Source: Pseudonocardia sp. HH130630-07 (lineage in GTDB: Bacteria > Actinomycetota > Actinomycetes > Mycobacteriales > Pseudonocardiaceae). From it: 64,000 bases of DNA. The translations under genes and the position numbers were made by a program. The notes beneath the pieces were generated by a model. That model saw nothing but the letters and a program-made list of their open reading frames with translations. It had not been told where the DNA came from and did not search any database. This document shows, in pieces, positions 1 to 8,784 of the stretch (position 1 is the stretch's first letter; every line of letters begins with the position of its first letter). The stretch covers positions 6,076,001 through 6,140,000 of the forward strand of contig NZ_CP013854.1 of assembly GCF_001698125.1 (NCBI RefSeq), written 5' to 3'.

Positions 1-1
1 G

Positions 2-1591
2 ATCCTCAACGACTACCTGAACGCGATCTACTTCGGCCGCGGGGCCTACGGCATCGAGTCGGCGAGCCTCGCCTACTTCGGCAAGCCGGCCGCGCAGCTG
101 ACGCCGAGCGACGGCGCCCTGCTCGCCGGGGTCATCCAGTCGCCGTCGAACTGGGACCCCGCGAACGCGCCGGAGAAGGCCCGCGACCGCTGGAACTTCG
201 TGCTCGGCGGCATGGTCCAGCAGGGCTGGCTCACCCCGGAGGAGCGCGCGGCGGCCGTGTTCCCGCAGACGATCCCGCCGGAGAACACCTCCCGGTCCTC
301 GTCGCTGGGCGACGAGCGGGGGCACATCCTGAACGCGGTCCGCTCGGAACTGGGTGCCCTCGGGATCTCCGAGCAGGCGTTCGCCCAGGGCGGGCTGCAG
401 GTCACCACGACGATCACCCCGGAGCGCCAGCAGGAACTCACCGACGCCGTCCGGGCCGGGATGGACGGCCAGCCCGACCTGCTCCGCTCGGCGGCCGTCG
501 CCGTCGACCCGCAGACCGGCGGCATCGTCGGCTACTACGGCGGCGCGAACGGGACCGGACTCGACTACGCCAAGGTCATGAAGCAGCCGGGGTCGACCTT
601 CAAGCCGTTCGCGGTGCTCGCCGGCCTGCTGGAGGACCCGCCGGTCGGCCTGGGCACCGAGTTCGACGGCTCCGAGCGCGAGGGCCTGCGCAACGCCGAC
701 GGCGCCAACTGCCAGCGCTGCGACATCAAGCAGGCGATGACGATCTCCAACAACGTCGTCTTCACCAAGCTCGCGGCCCAGGTCGGCCCGCAGAAGGTCG
801 CCGACGCCGCCCGGCTCGCCGGGATCACCGCCCCGATGGAGAACCCGGACGCCCGGCTCCCGCTCGGGAACAAGGAGGTCACCCCGGTCCAGCTGGCCTC
901 GGCCTACGCGACGATCGCGGCCGGCGGGGTGTGGCACGCCCCGCACCTGGTGTCCAAGGTCGTCGACTCCGAGGGCCGGGTGCTCTACGAGTACTCCCCC
1001 GGCGAGGGCGAGCAGCGCTTCGACGAGCAGGTCGCCCGCAACGTCACCGAGGCGATGATGGACGTCGCGACGAACGACGACCTGGAGCTGCCCGGCGGCC
1101 AGGAGGTCGCGGCGAAGACCGGCACGGTCCAGTCCCGGTTCGAGGGCCAGAACAACGACGCCTGGTTCGCCGGGTTCACCCCGGGGATCGCGACCGCCGT
1201 CTGGGTCGGCACCGACCGCAACGACCCGATCCAGAACGCGTCCGGCGACCCGATCAACGGCAAGGACCTCCCCGGTGAGGTGTGGCAGGGGTTCATGGCC
1301 GACGCCGTCCGCGGCGGGGACACCGTCGAGTTCCCGACCTTCCGGCCGCTCGGCGACGCCCCGTCCGAGCTCGCGGCGAACGAGCCGACCGCGCCCCCGA
1401 CACCGACGGCCACCGCGACGACCGCGCCGCCGCCCCCGGAGCCGCCGGAGCAGCCGCCGCCGGCCGAGGCGCCCGCCGCGCCGACCGGCACCCCGGAGCC
1501 GGACCCGGGCCTCGACCCGCTGCGCGCTCCCGACGAGGACCAGCCCCCGGAGAACGACGAGGACCGGGCCGCCGAGCCGACGTTCGGCTAG
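2..1591 (+). CDS. Class A penicillin-binding protein, 3' part (partial)
   Basis: The reading frame is open from the first bases, so the start lies upstream of the window; 529 residues are visible. Class A PBPs polymerise lipid II with an N-terminal glycosyltransferase and cross-link the glycan with a C-terminal transpeptidase, on the outer face of the membrane. The visible start, ILNDYLNAIYFGRGAYGIE, is the end of the glycosyltransferase domain. The transpeptidase triad is seen as STFK (Ser codon at 593), SNN (746-754) and KTG (1115-1123). The last ~70 residues are a Pro/Ala/Glu-rich low-complexity tail, common in actinobacterial PBPs. The TAG stop at 1589-1591 is also the left copy of the target duplication of the adjacent insertion sequence, so the protein is not truncated by it. 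The family call is secure; which PBP paralogue it is cannot be said. Confidence 0.95.
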   Translation: MLNDYLNAIYFGRGAYGIESASLAYFGKPAAQLTPSDGALLAGVIQSPSNWDPANAPEKARDRWNFVLGGMVQQGWLTPEERAAAVFPQTIPPENTSRSSSLGDERGHILNAVRSELGALGISEQAFAQGGLQVTTTITPERQQELTDAVRAGMDGQPDLLRSAAVAVDPQTGGIVGYYGGANGTGLDYAKVMKQPGSTFKPFAVLAGLLEDPPVGLGTEFDGSEREGLRNADGANCQRCDIKQAMTISNNVVFTKLAAQVGPQKVADAARLAGITAPMENPDARLPLGNKEVTPVQLASAYATIAAGGVWHAPHLVSKVVDSEGRVLYEYSPGEGEQRFDEQVARNVTEAMMDVATNDDLELPGGQEVAAKTGTVQSRFEGQNNDAWFAGFTPGIATAVWVGTDRNDPIQNASGDPINGKDLPGEVWQGFMADAVRGGDTVEFPTFRPLGDAPSELAANEPTAPPTPTATATTAPPPPEPPEQPPPAEAPAAPTGTPEPDPGLDPLRAPDEDQPPENDEDRAAEPTFG

Positions 1592-2592
1592 GGCGTGTCT
1601 CCCATATGGGTGTCCGGACTGCCGGCAGGATGAGCCGGTGAGTTCGTCGAGGTTCGCGCTGCTCTCGGATGCTCAGTGGCAGTTGATCGGGCCGCTGCTG
1701 CCCTCCAACGCCGGGCGGCGTGGGCACCCGTTCGGCGAGGATCGCCGCGTGGTGGAGGGGATCATCTTCCGATACCGAACCGGGATCCCCTGGCGAGATC
1801 TGCCGCGGGAGCAGTTCGGGCCCTGGCAAACGGTGTGGAAGCGACACCGCCGCTACGCCGCTGACGGCACCTGGGACACCGTGCTGGCCGCACTGTTGGC
1901 CCAGGCCGACGCCAAGGGCGAGATCGACTGGACGGTGTTGACAGGTGTCGGTGGACGCCACGATCAACCGGGCGCACCAGCACGCCACGAACACCACCCG
2001 CCCCGAGCAGGACACAGGGGGCACGGTCGAACTACACGAAATCCCCTGACGGGTTCATGCCCAGCCCGCTCGGCGGACCGCGAGAACCCGCAGGTCACGG
2101 CATCGGCCGTTCCCGTGGCGGGCTGACGACGAAGATCCATGCCGCGGTCGACCGGCGGGGCCGGCCGCTGGCGGTGGTGGTGACCGGCGGGCAGCGCAAC
2201 GACGGCGCCATGCTCGAGCAGGTCCTGGCCGACATCCGCGTCCCCCGCCTCGGCGCGGGACGGTCCCGCACCCGACCCGACGCCGTGGTGGCCGACCGGG
2301 CCTACTCATCCGGGGTCAACCGGCGCGCACTGGCCCGCCGCTCGATCACCACCGTCATCCCGCAGAAACGCGACGAGATCGCCGCCCGCAAACGCCGCGG
2401 CTCCCTCGGCGGCAGACCACCCGGACTCGACGTTGAGACCTACAAGGGCCGCAACGTCGTGGAACGCCACTTCACCCTGACCAAGCAGTGGCGCGGGCTG
2501 GCCACCCGCTACGACAAACTCGCCATCACCTATCGCGCCGCCACCGTCCTCAGCGCCTGCATCACCTGGTCACGCCTATTGGGAGACATGCC
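1592..2592 (+). mobile_element. IS5-family (IS427-like) insertion sequence, transposase disrupted
   Basis: The element is about 1.0 kb. Its ends are imperfect inverted repeats: GGCGTGTCTCCCAT at 1592-1605 and, as reverse complement of the right end, GGCATGTCTCCCAA (2579-2592). It is flanked by CTAG on both sides (1588-1591 and 2593-2596), the target type used by IS427-group elements. The left CTAG carries the stop codon of the PBP gene and the right one carries the stop of the transposase. It holds one transposase gene whose frame is broken twice, so it is probably not autonomous as sequenced. Confidence 0.9.
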
Positions 2593-2596
2593 CTAG
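1638..2596 (+). pseudogene. IS5/IS427-type DDE transposase, two frame breaks
   Basis: It starts at GTG 1638 with a DUF4096-like N-terminal domain (LSDAQWQLIGPLLPS, then GIPWRDLP) and ends with the C-terminal catalytic half (HGIGRSRGGLTTKIH, VADRAYSS, GRNVVERHF). The frame leaves phase after IDWTV at about 1934-1948, where ten extra bases lie between two GGTGT copies. The next segment (VSVDATINRAHQH) runs to a TGA at 2047-2049, and the rest continues in a third frame. Removing one C from the CCCC at 2043-2046 would join the last two segments. Some IS427 relatives use programmed frameshifting between two ORFs, but the first break sits inside the conserved DWTVSVD block, which argues for damage. 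It would encode about 310 residues if repaired. Confidence 0.8.
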
Positions 2597-2631
2597 TGCC
2601 CCGGGCCCCGGCGCCGGGCTACCGTGACACG

Positions 2632-2844
2632 GTGACCGGAGACCATCACTTCGAGGTGGTGGCCTGGCGGGCCGACCGCAGGCTGACCCTGTACGTGCCG
2701 GGCATCGAGGCCTCGACCACGGTCGAGGACCCACGGACGGCGGAGGACGCGGTGCGTGGCCTGATCGCCGATCTCACCGGGATGGAGCCGGGTGAGATCA
2801 CCTGCGACATCCGGCTGGGTCGGCCCTGGCGGTCCGGGATCTGA
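2632..2844 (+). CDS. Small hypothetical protein (70 aa), HicB-like fold suspected
   Basis: It starts at GTG 2632, 35 bp after the insertion sequence, and encodes 70 residues: a strand-rich N-terminus (HFEVVAWRADRRLTLYVPGI), a short helix with Glu/Asp, and a final strand ending in RPWRSGI. The order of strands and helix, and the phrase YVPGIEAST, recall small HicB-like or DUF-type proteins, but no diagnostic residue supports that call and no HicA-like partner is next to it. Before the IS inserted, it would have lain only 40 bp behind the PBP gene and may have been co-transcribed with it. Function unknown. Confidence 0.5.
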   Translation: MTGDHHFEVVAWRADRRLTLYVPGIEASTTVEDPRTAEDAVRGLIADLTGMEPGEITCDIRLGRPWRSGI

Positions 2845-2856
2845 CCCGGCGCCCGG

Positions 2857-3748
2857 TCACGGCGGGGGCACCAGTGCCCCGGCCGCCGCCGTCCCGACCG
2901 CGGCGGCCAGCGCGTCGAGGACGGTGGTCCGCAACGTCCAGTGCTGCCAGAACAGCGGTACGTCCAGGTAGCGGTCGGGGTTCAGCAGCACCAACCGGCC
3001 GGCGTCGGCGGCGGCCCGGGCCGGGGCGTCGGTGAACATGCCCCAGCCGAGCCCGGCCCGGACGGCCGCGTGGTACCCCGTCGGCCGCCGGCACCCGGTG
3101 CGCGGGGCCGCTGCACCGCCGGTGGGTGAGCTGCCGGACGAACCGGGTCTGCAGCCGGTCCTTCAGGCCGAAGTCGACGCGCGGCGCGACCGGGAACGCC
3201 GCCGCCGGATCGCGTCCGGCGAACCACCGGTCGTACACCGCCCGGGCCGCCACCGGCCGGTACCGGGTGGCGCCGAGCGGACGGACCGTGCAGCCCTGCA
3301 CCGGCACCGACGACGTCGTGACCGCGCCCACCACCGAGCCCTCGCGGAGCAGCGCCGCGGTGTGCTCCTCGTCGTCGACGTGCAGGTCGAGCCGGACGCC
3401 GTGCGCCTCCGCCAGCGGCACGACGGCGGTCAGGAACCAGTGCGTGACCGAGTCCGCGTTCACCGCGATCGGGAGGTGGACCGCGCCGTCGGGGTCGTCG
3501 GCGAGGTAGCGGTCGACCTCGCCCTCCAGGACCGTGACCTGCCGGGCGAGGCGCAGCAGCGTCCGCCCGGCGTCGGTCGGCACGCACGGGCGGGACCGGC
3601 GCACGAGCACCTGCCGGGTCTGGCGCTCCAGCGCCCTGATCCGCTGCGACACCGCCGACGGTGTGATCGACAGCAGCTCCGCGGCCGCCTCGAAACTGCC
3701 CTGCTCGACGACGGCGCTGAGCGCGGCCAGCCGGCCCCGGTCGTACAT
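2857..3748 (-). pseudogene. LysG/ArgP-type LysR regulator, one frameshift
   Basis: This LysR-family regulator is divergent from lysE, the arrangement of LysG, which senses basic amino acids and activates the LysE exporter. The N-terminal helix-turn-helix (FEAAAELLSITPSAVSQRIRA) is intact from ATG 3748. After about 210 residues the frame is lost. The expected C-terminal part (AVRAGLGWGMFTD, then LFWQHWTLRT) lies in another frame and ends at 2857. Removing one base from the run of four C at 3076-3079 (plus strand) restores a continuous protein of about 296 residues of normal family length. Whether this is a natural mutation or an assembly error cannot be decided here. The same question hangs over the neighbouring lysE. 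Confidence 0.8.
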
Positions 3749-3822
3749 GAAGTACAGCTTAGGGTCCTGAAGATCCGTGAACGAGATCGTGGTTGCCGGC
3801 CGGGCCGACCTACGGTCGTCCG

Positions 3823-4418
3823 GTGAGCATCGTCGTGGGTTTCGGTACCGGCCTGTCCCTGATCGCCGCGATCGGCGCGCAGAACGCGTTCGTGCTGCGT
3901 CAGGGGCTGCGCCGGGAGCACGTCCCGGCGGTGGTCGGGTTCTGCGTGCTCGCCGACCTGCTGATCATCGCGGCGGCGGTGGGCGGCGTCGGGCTGGTGC
4001 TGACGCGGGTGCCGGGTCTGGCCGAGGTGGCCCGCTGGGGCGGCGTCGTCTACCTCGCGGGTTACGGGCTGCTCGCCGCCCGGCGGGCACTGCGGCCCGG
4101 CACGCTCGACGCGGGCGCCCGGGGCGCGGCGCGACCGCTCGCCCCCGTGCTGGGCAGCGCGGCCGCACTGACCTTCCTCAACCCGCACGTGCTGGTGGAC
4201 GTGCTCGTGCTCGGTTCGCTGGCCGCGGCGCACGGCACCGACGGGCGGTGGCGTTCGCCGCGGGCGTGGCCGCGGCCAGCGTGGTCTGGTTCACCGGTCT
4301 CGGGTTCGGCGCGGCCCGGCTGGCCGGCCTGTTCGCCCGGCCGGTCGCCTGGCGGGTGCTCGACGGCGTCGTCGCGGTCGTCGTCCTCGGGCTGGCGGCC
4401 GGGCTGGCGTTCGGCTGA
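3823..4418 (+). pseudogene. lysE: LysE-type amino-acid exporter, one frameshift
   Basis: LysE-family exporters (RhtB superfamily) pump lysine, arginine or related amino acids out of the cell. From GTG 3823 the first ~140 residues carry the family signature GAQNAFVLRQGLRREHV and several hydrophobic helices, including the LNPHVLVDVLVLGS helix. After HGTDG the frame is lost. The remaining helices (AVAFAAGVAAASVVWFTGLG, then a final hydrophobic helix) continue in another frame to TGA 4416-4418. One extra base in the GGG at 4243-4245 would restore a protein of about 198 residues. It is divergent from the LysG-like regulator with 74 bp between the starts, which is where LysG-type activators bind. 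Confidence 0.8.
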
Positions 4419-4430
4419 GCCGGGCCCGGC

Positions 4431-5291
4431 TCAGCCGGCCACGGACGCGCGGCGGGCGGCGCGCGCCCTGGCCAACACGCCGTGCCGCGGGCCGAACAGG
4501 TACGCCAGCACGAACGCGGACGCCAGGCTGACCACCACCGCACCGCCGGTGGAGACGTTCGCGTGGTAGCTGAGGTAGGTGCCCACCACCCCGGCCCCCA
4601 CCGCGACGAGCACGGCGATCAGCAGCATCCGCTCCATCCGGTCGGTGAGCAGGTATGCGGTCGCCCCGGGGATGATCAGCACCGCCACCACCAGCACGAT
4701 CCCGACGGCCTGCAGCGCGACGACGACGGCGAGCGCGAGCAACCCGAGCAGCAGCGCCTCCACCCGGCGCGGGTCGATCCCGACGGCGTGCGCGTGCACC
4801 CGGTCGAACGCCACCAGGGTGAAGTCGCGGTGCCGCAGCGCGACCACCGCCATCGTGACCAGCCCGAGCACCACGATCTGCACGACGTCACCGGCGGAGA
4901 GACCCAGCAGGTTGCCGAACAGGATGTGCGACAGGTCGGTGTCGCTCGGCGTGCGGGAGATCAGGATCAGCCCCAGCGCGAACAGCCCGGTGAACACGAC
5001 GCCGATCGCGGCGTCCTCCTTCACCCGTGACGTGCGCCGGACCAGCCCGATCAGGCCGACCGCACCCGCCCCGAACACGAACGCCCCGACCCCGAACGGG
5101 ATGCCGACGATGTAGGACAGCACGACGCCGGGCAGCACGGCGTGCGACACCGCGTCCCCCATCAGCGACCAGCCGACGAGGGTCAGCCAGCAGGACAGCA
5201 ACGCCCCGACGGTGCCGGCCACGACCGCGACCAGCAGTGCGCGCTGCATGAACCCGAACTGCAGCGGCTCCAGCAGCCAGGCGGCCATCAC
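4431..5291 (-). CDS. Metal ABC transporter, permease (ABC-3 family)
   Basis: Membrane subunit of a manganese/iron/zinc-type importer (MntB/ZnuB family). It has 286 residues with about eight hydrophobic segments, and the family phrases GWSLMGDAVSHAVLPGVVL near residue 40 and IGVVFTGLFALGLIL near 95. It is last in a three-gene operon with the ATPase and binding lipoprotein. It starts at ATG 5291 and overlaps the end of the ATPase gene (stop at 5288). The metal cannot be read from the permease; the binding protein of the operon suggests Mn or Fe. Confidence 0.9.
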   Translation of the reverse strand: MMAAWLLEPLQFGFMQRALLVAVVAGTVGALLSCWLTLVGWSLMGDAVSHAVLPGVVLSYIVGIPFGVGAFVFGAGAVGLIGLVRRTSRVKEDAAIGVVFTGLFALGLILISRTPSDTDLSHILFGNLLGLSAGDVVQIVVLGLVTMAVVALRHRDFTLVAFDRVHAHAVGIDPRRVEALLLGLLALAVVVALQAVGIVLVVAVLIIPGATAYLLTDRMERMLLIAVLVAVGAGVVGTYLSYHANVSTGGAVVVSLASAFVLAYLFGPRHGVLARARAARRASVAG

Positions 5292-6031
5292 GCCTCCCCC
5301 GCCGGGGCGAAGCCGAACACCCGGCCGAGCACGTCCGGGGTGAGCACCGCCGCCGGCGGTCCGTCGGCCAGCAGGCGGGTGGCGAGCAGGACGGCCCGGT
5401 CGCAGAGCCGGTCGACACCGGCGATGTCGTGGGTGGACACCAGGACGGTCCGGCCGTCGTCGCGCAGTTCGTGCAGCACCGCGGTCATCGCCTCACGGGT
5501 GCCGTGGTCGACACCGGCGAACGGCTCGTCGAGCAGCAGCAGCGCCGCGTCCTGCGCGATCGCCCTGGCCAGGAAGACCCGTTTGCGCTGGCCGCCGGAG
5601 AGCCGGCCGATCTGCCGGTCGGCCAGCCCGGTCAGCCCGACCCGTTCCAGCGCGTCGGCGACGGCCGTGCGGTCGCCCGCCCGGGCCCGGCGGCCGATCC
5701 CCAGGTGGCCGTAGCGGCCGGTCATGACGACCTCGTGCGCGACGATCGGGAAGTCCGGGTCGATCGCCTCGGCCTGCGGCATGTAGGCGATCGCCGCGGA
5801 GCGCCGGGCGGCACGGACCGTCCCGCCGCGGACCGAGACGGTGCCGCGGGACGGGCGGACGAGCCCCATGACCGCGTTGAACAGCGTCGACTTGCCGGAC
5901 CCGTTGGTACCCAGCAGCCCGCAGACGGTGCCGGGACCCAGTTGCAGGTGCACGCCGTCCAGCGCGGTCACCTCGCCGTAGCGCACCGACAGGTCCTCGA
6001 CCGCGAGCACCGGGCCGGTCGCGGCCGTCAC
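5288..6031 (-). CDS. Metal ABC transporter, ATP-binding protein
   Basis: Cytoplasmic ATPase of the metal importer, 247 residues. Walker A is GTNGSGKST (about residue 42), the ABC signature is LSGGQRKRVFLARA, Walker B is LLLLDEPFAGVD and the switch histidine is in VSTHDIAG. The GTG start at 6029-6031 overlaps the TGA of the binding-protein gene in a GTGA arrangement, which indicates translational coupling. A longer reading frame upstream is the antisense-free shadow of the binding-protein gene and was not used. Substrate follows that of the operon. Confidence 0.93.
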   Translation of the reverse strand: MTAATGPVLAVEDLSVRYGEVTALDGVHLQLGPGTVCGLLGTNGSGKSTLFNAVMGLVRPSRGTVSVRGGTVRAARRSAAIAYMPQAEAIDPDFPIVAHEVVMTGRYGHLGIGRRARAGDRTAVADALERVGLTGLADRQIGRLSGGQRKRVFLARAIAQDAALLLLDEPFAGVDHGTREAMTAVLHELRDDGRTVLVSTHDIAGVDRLCDRAVLLATRLLADGPPAAVLTPDVLGRVFGFAPAGEA

Positions 6032-6945
6032 GGGCGGTCCCCGGTCAGGCCGTCGGCGATCGCCCCGGCGTCGTGGCGCAGGAGGTCGAGGTAGGTCGGG
6101 ACCGGGCCGCCGTCCTCGGACAGCGAGTCGACGTAGAGCGGCCCGGCCAGCCGGGCCCCGGTCTCCGCGGCGACCTGGCGCTGGGCGGAGTCGTTCACCG
6201 TGCTCTCGCAGAACACCGCGGGCACCGCGTTGTCGCGGACGAAGCCGATCGTGGCGGCGATCTGGTCGGGGGTGCCCTCGGCGTCGCTGTTCACCGGCCA
6301 GAGGTAGGACTCCCGCAGACCGGCGTCCCTGGCCAGGTAGGAGAACGCGCCCTCGCAGGTCACCAGCGCCCGCTGCGCCTGCGGCAACCGCCCCAGCTCG
6401 GCGCGCAGGTCCGTCCCGACCTGCCGGATCCGTTCGGTGTACCCGGCGGCGTTCGCGGTGTAGGTGTCGCGGCCCGCCGGGTCCAGCTCGACGAGCGCGT
6501 CGCGGATGTTCTCGACGTAGCGCACGCCGGCGTCGGGGGACATCCAGGCGTGCGGGTTCGGCCGGTCGCGGTACTCCCCCGCGACGATGGGCAGGACCTC
6601 GACCCCGTCGCTGACCGTCGCCGAGCGGGCCTCGGAACGGTCCACGAACTGCTCGAACCACCGCTCCAGGCCCAGGCCGTTGTCGAGGACCAGATCGGCC
6701 CCCGCGCCCCGCACCAGGTCACCGGGCACCGGCTCGTAGTCGTGGATCTCCGCACCGGGCCGGGTGATCGACTCGACCCGGACCCGGTCGCCCCCGACCT
6801 CGCGGGCCATGTCGGCGATCACCGTGAAGGTGGCGAGGACCAGCGGGCGCGGGTCGTCGTCGGGACCGGCGGTCCCGGCCGGGCTCCCGCACCCGGCGAC
6901 CAGCGCCGTACAAGCCAGCAGCAACAACGAAGTTCGCCAGCCCAT
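6028..6945 (-). CDS. Metal ABC transporter, substrate-binding lipoprotein (Mn/Fe type)
   Basis: Cluster A-I binding protein (PsaA/MntC/TroA family), anchored outside the membrane. Start ATG 6945 gives a short signal peptide ending in the lipobox LVAGC. The four metal-ligand regions are visible: EIHDYEP (His), NPHAWMSP (His), CEGAFSYLARDAG (Glu) and ESTVND (Asp). A His-His-Glu-Asp set is typical of Mn/Fe binders, whereas Zn binders usually have a third His and a His-rich loop, which is absent here. 305 residues, normal for the family. It is first in the operon. Starts further upstream (6975, 7050) were rejected because they would push the signal peptide inward. The leader has an AT-rich patch but no operator I can name with confidence. 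Confidence 0.9.
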   Translation of the reverse strand: MGWRTSLLLLACTALVAGCGSPAGTAGPDDDPRPLVLATFTVIADMAREVGGDRVRVESITRPGAEIHDYEPVPGDLVRGAGADLVLDNGLGLERWFEQFVDRSEARSATVSDGVEVLPIVAGEYRDRPNPHAWMSPDAGVRYVENIRDALVELDPAGRDTYTANAAGYTERIRQVGTDLRAELGRLPQAQRALVTCEGAFSYLARDAGLRESYLWPVNSDAEGTPDQIAATIGFVRDNAVPAVFCESTVNDSAQRQVAAETGARLAGPLYVDSLSEDGGPVPTYLDLLRHDAGAIADGLTGDRP

Positions 6946-7065
6946 ATTCTTGAAGTTAGGCACGGCGAACATCATGCGGGACGCCACCACGGCGAGCAAG
7001 ACCGTCCGGCCGGGGTTGTGGCCGAGGTCGCGCCGGCTCCTGCCGCTCACCCCGGGCCGGGCACC

Positions 7066-7599
7066 TCAGTAACCGAAGTTCTGCGTCCACCACGGACCGC
7101 CGCGGCCCAGGTCGACGCCGACACCGATCGTGCGGAAATCCGGGTGGAGGATGTTCGCGCGATGCCCGGGACTCCTCATCCAGGCACTCATCACCGCGTG
7201 CGGACTCCCCTGCCCCGTGGCCACGTTCTCACCGCCGGGCCGGGGGTGGCCGGCCGCCCGCATGCGTTGTCCCGGCGTCACGCCGTCCGGGCTCTCGTGT
7301 GCGCAGTACCCCCGCTCGGCCATGTCGACGCTGTGCCTCCTGGCCGCGGTACGCAACTGCTCGTCCGTGCGCAGGGAGACCAGGCCCGCCTGCTTCCTGG
7401 CCTCGTTCACGAGCCGCGCGACGGCGTCCTCCTTGGACGCTGCGTAGGTCCGGCTCCGTGCTGCCGGCCCGGCCGGCTCCGGTGGCGTCACCGGCTGCGG
7501 TGGCGCGTCCGGCGCGGTGCCCGTTCTCCGCACCGGGGCACGTCTGCGCATGCGGACGACGGAACCGTCCGAGCGCTTGCGTTTGCGGCTCGTGGGCAC
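7066..7599 (-). CDS. CAP/SCP-domain protein (YkwD-like)
   Basis: 177 residues from GTG 7599, chosen because GAGAGG lies eight bases upstream. The N-terminal ~60 residues are basic and then Pro/Ala-rich. The C-terminal ~110 residues form a CAP (SCP/PR-1) domain: VARLVNEARKQAGLVSL, the histidine motif RRHSVDMAERGYCAHES, and GENVATGQGSP with SPGHRANILHPDF near the end. Bacterial CAP proteins are usually secreted, but no clear hydrophobic signal peptide is seen with this start, and the basic N-terminus RKRKR is odd for an exported protein. The molecular role of the bacterial family is unsettled. It stands alone on this strand. Confidence 0.8.
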   Translation of the reverse strand: MPTSRKRKRSDGSVVRMRRRAPVRRTGTAPDAPPQPVTPPEPAGPAARSRTYAASKEDAVARLVNEARKQAGLVSLRTDEQLRTAARRHSVDMAERGYCAHESPDGVTPGQRMRAAGHPRPGGENVATGQGSPHAVMSAWMRSPGHRANILHPDFRTIGVGVDLGRGGPWWTQNFGY

Positions 7600-7853
7600 A
7601 GGCAGGTTCCTCTCCGTCGTCCGGTCTGCCCTGATTCTGGACCGGGGCGCGCCGCGCGCAGGGAGTGCCGGTCCGATGTGGCACGAAAGGTGCCCGACGC
7701 TGCACTCGCGGGCTCCTGTGCCCGACCGCTCCCGCACCGGTGCGGCCGGGTGCACGCCGAGAGTCACCGGGCGGGAGCATCACCTGAGGCTGCGCCACGA
7801 CGACCCGCGCACTCCGGGACCCGGCGCCCACCCGGAGCTGGCACGATGCCCGG

Positions 7854-8681
7854 GTGGAGGACACCGGCGCGCAGCCGGCCGCGTTCGTGTCGGGGCGGCC
7901 GCCGGCCGCGCTGCGGCCCTACGTCCGGCGCGTCCTCGGTTACCGGGAGCACGCGCCGGTACCGCTGCGCCGCCGCCAGGCCCCGGCCGGTGAGGTCGCG
8001 CTGATCCTCGGCTTCCATCCGCTCGTCCTGTCCGGCCCGGCGATCGGCACGGCCCGGGCGGCCGCGTTCGCCGGTGGGCTGAGCGACACCTGGGTGCTCA
8101 CCGAGTTCTCCGGCCCGCAGGCCGGTGTCCAGGTCGACCTGACCCCGCTCGGGATGTTCACCCTGCTCGGCGGGCGGCCGGTGCCCGGCGGTGCGGTCCC
8201 GGTGCTCGCCGAGCTGGAGGACCCGGTGCTGGCCGCGCTCCCCGACCGGCTCGCGGAGCTGCCCACCTGGACGGACCGGTTCGCCCACGTGGCGGAGGTT
8301 CTCGCGGCCCGGCTGCTGGCCGATCGCGCCCGCCGTCCCGATCCCGAGGTCGCCCACGCCTGGGAGTGCCTGCACCGCTCCCGCGGGGCGGTGCAGGTCC
8401 GGCGGCTGGCCGCGGAGGTCGGCTGGAGCCGGCGGCACCTGCAGCACCGGTTCGGCTCGCAGATCGGGCTGGCCCCGCGGACCACCGGCCGGGTGCTGCG
8501 GTTCGCCGCCGCGGCCCGGCTGGTCGGTGGCGGGACCGGTGCGCTCGCCGGGATCGCCGCCGACTGCGGGTACGCCGACCAGGCGCACCTCACCCGGGAG
8601 TTCCGCGCGCTCGCCGGGACGACACCCACCGGGTTCCGCAGCGAGTGGCTCGGCGACCCGGTGACCGGGAGGCAGTCGTGA
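7854..8681 (+). CDS. AraC-family transcriptional regulator
   Basis: 275 residues from GTG 7854. The N-terminal ~170 residues form an uncharacterised sensor region with a DUF6597-like opening (RPPAALRPYVRRVLGYRE). The C-terminal ~100 residues are an AraC-type double helix-turn-helix: VRRLAAEVGWSRRHLQHRF for the first and IAADCGYADQAHLTREFRAL for the second. The gene is followed 103 bp downstream by a VOC-family protein on the same strand. Actinobacterial regulators of this type are often next to small VOC or SRPBCC proteins. The inducer is unknown. Confidence 0.88.
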   Translation: MEDTGAQPAAFVSGRPPAALRPYVRRVLGYREHAPVPLRRRQAPAGEVALILGFHPLVLSGPAIGTARAAAFAGGLSDTWVLTEFSGPQAGVQVDLTPLGMFTLLGGRPVPGGAVPVLAELEDPVLAALPDRLAELPTWTDRFAHVAEVLAARLLADRARRPDPEVAHAWECLHRSRGAVQVRRLAAEVGWSRRHLQHRFGSQIGLAPRTTGRVLRFAAAARLVGGGTGALAGIAADCGYADQAHLTREFRALAGTTPTGFRSEWLGDPVTGRQS

Positions 8682-8784
8682 CGATCGCCCCGTACGCGCG
8701 GGAGGGGTACACCGGGCAGTCGCGCGGTGCCGGGTTCCCGTCCGTCCAAGACACCGGGCCCGGCACCGGCGAGGATCACCGGCC

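Noticed and set aside
1934..2047. Programmed frameshifting in the first IS transposase
   Set aside because: There is no slippery heptamer at the first break, and the break lies inside a conserved block with a 10-base insertion between GGTGT repeats. Damage or error is the simpler reading.
6940..6975. AT-rich patch before the metal-binding lipoprotein as a Zur, MntR or IdeR operator
   Set aside because: It contains a short TTCAAGAA palindrome but fits none of the consensus sequences well enough to name.
6073..8004. 643-codon open frame on the plus strand across the metal-transporter lipoprotein and CAP-domain genes
   Set aside because: It is a GC-skew shadow of clear genes on the other strand, Arg/Pro/His-rich and without any family pattern. 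Several similar long frames (for example 20129-21322, 28371-29672, 55965-57890) were rejected for the same reason.
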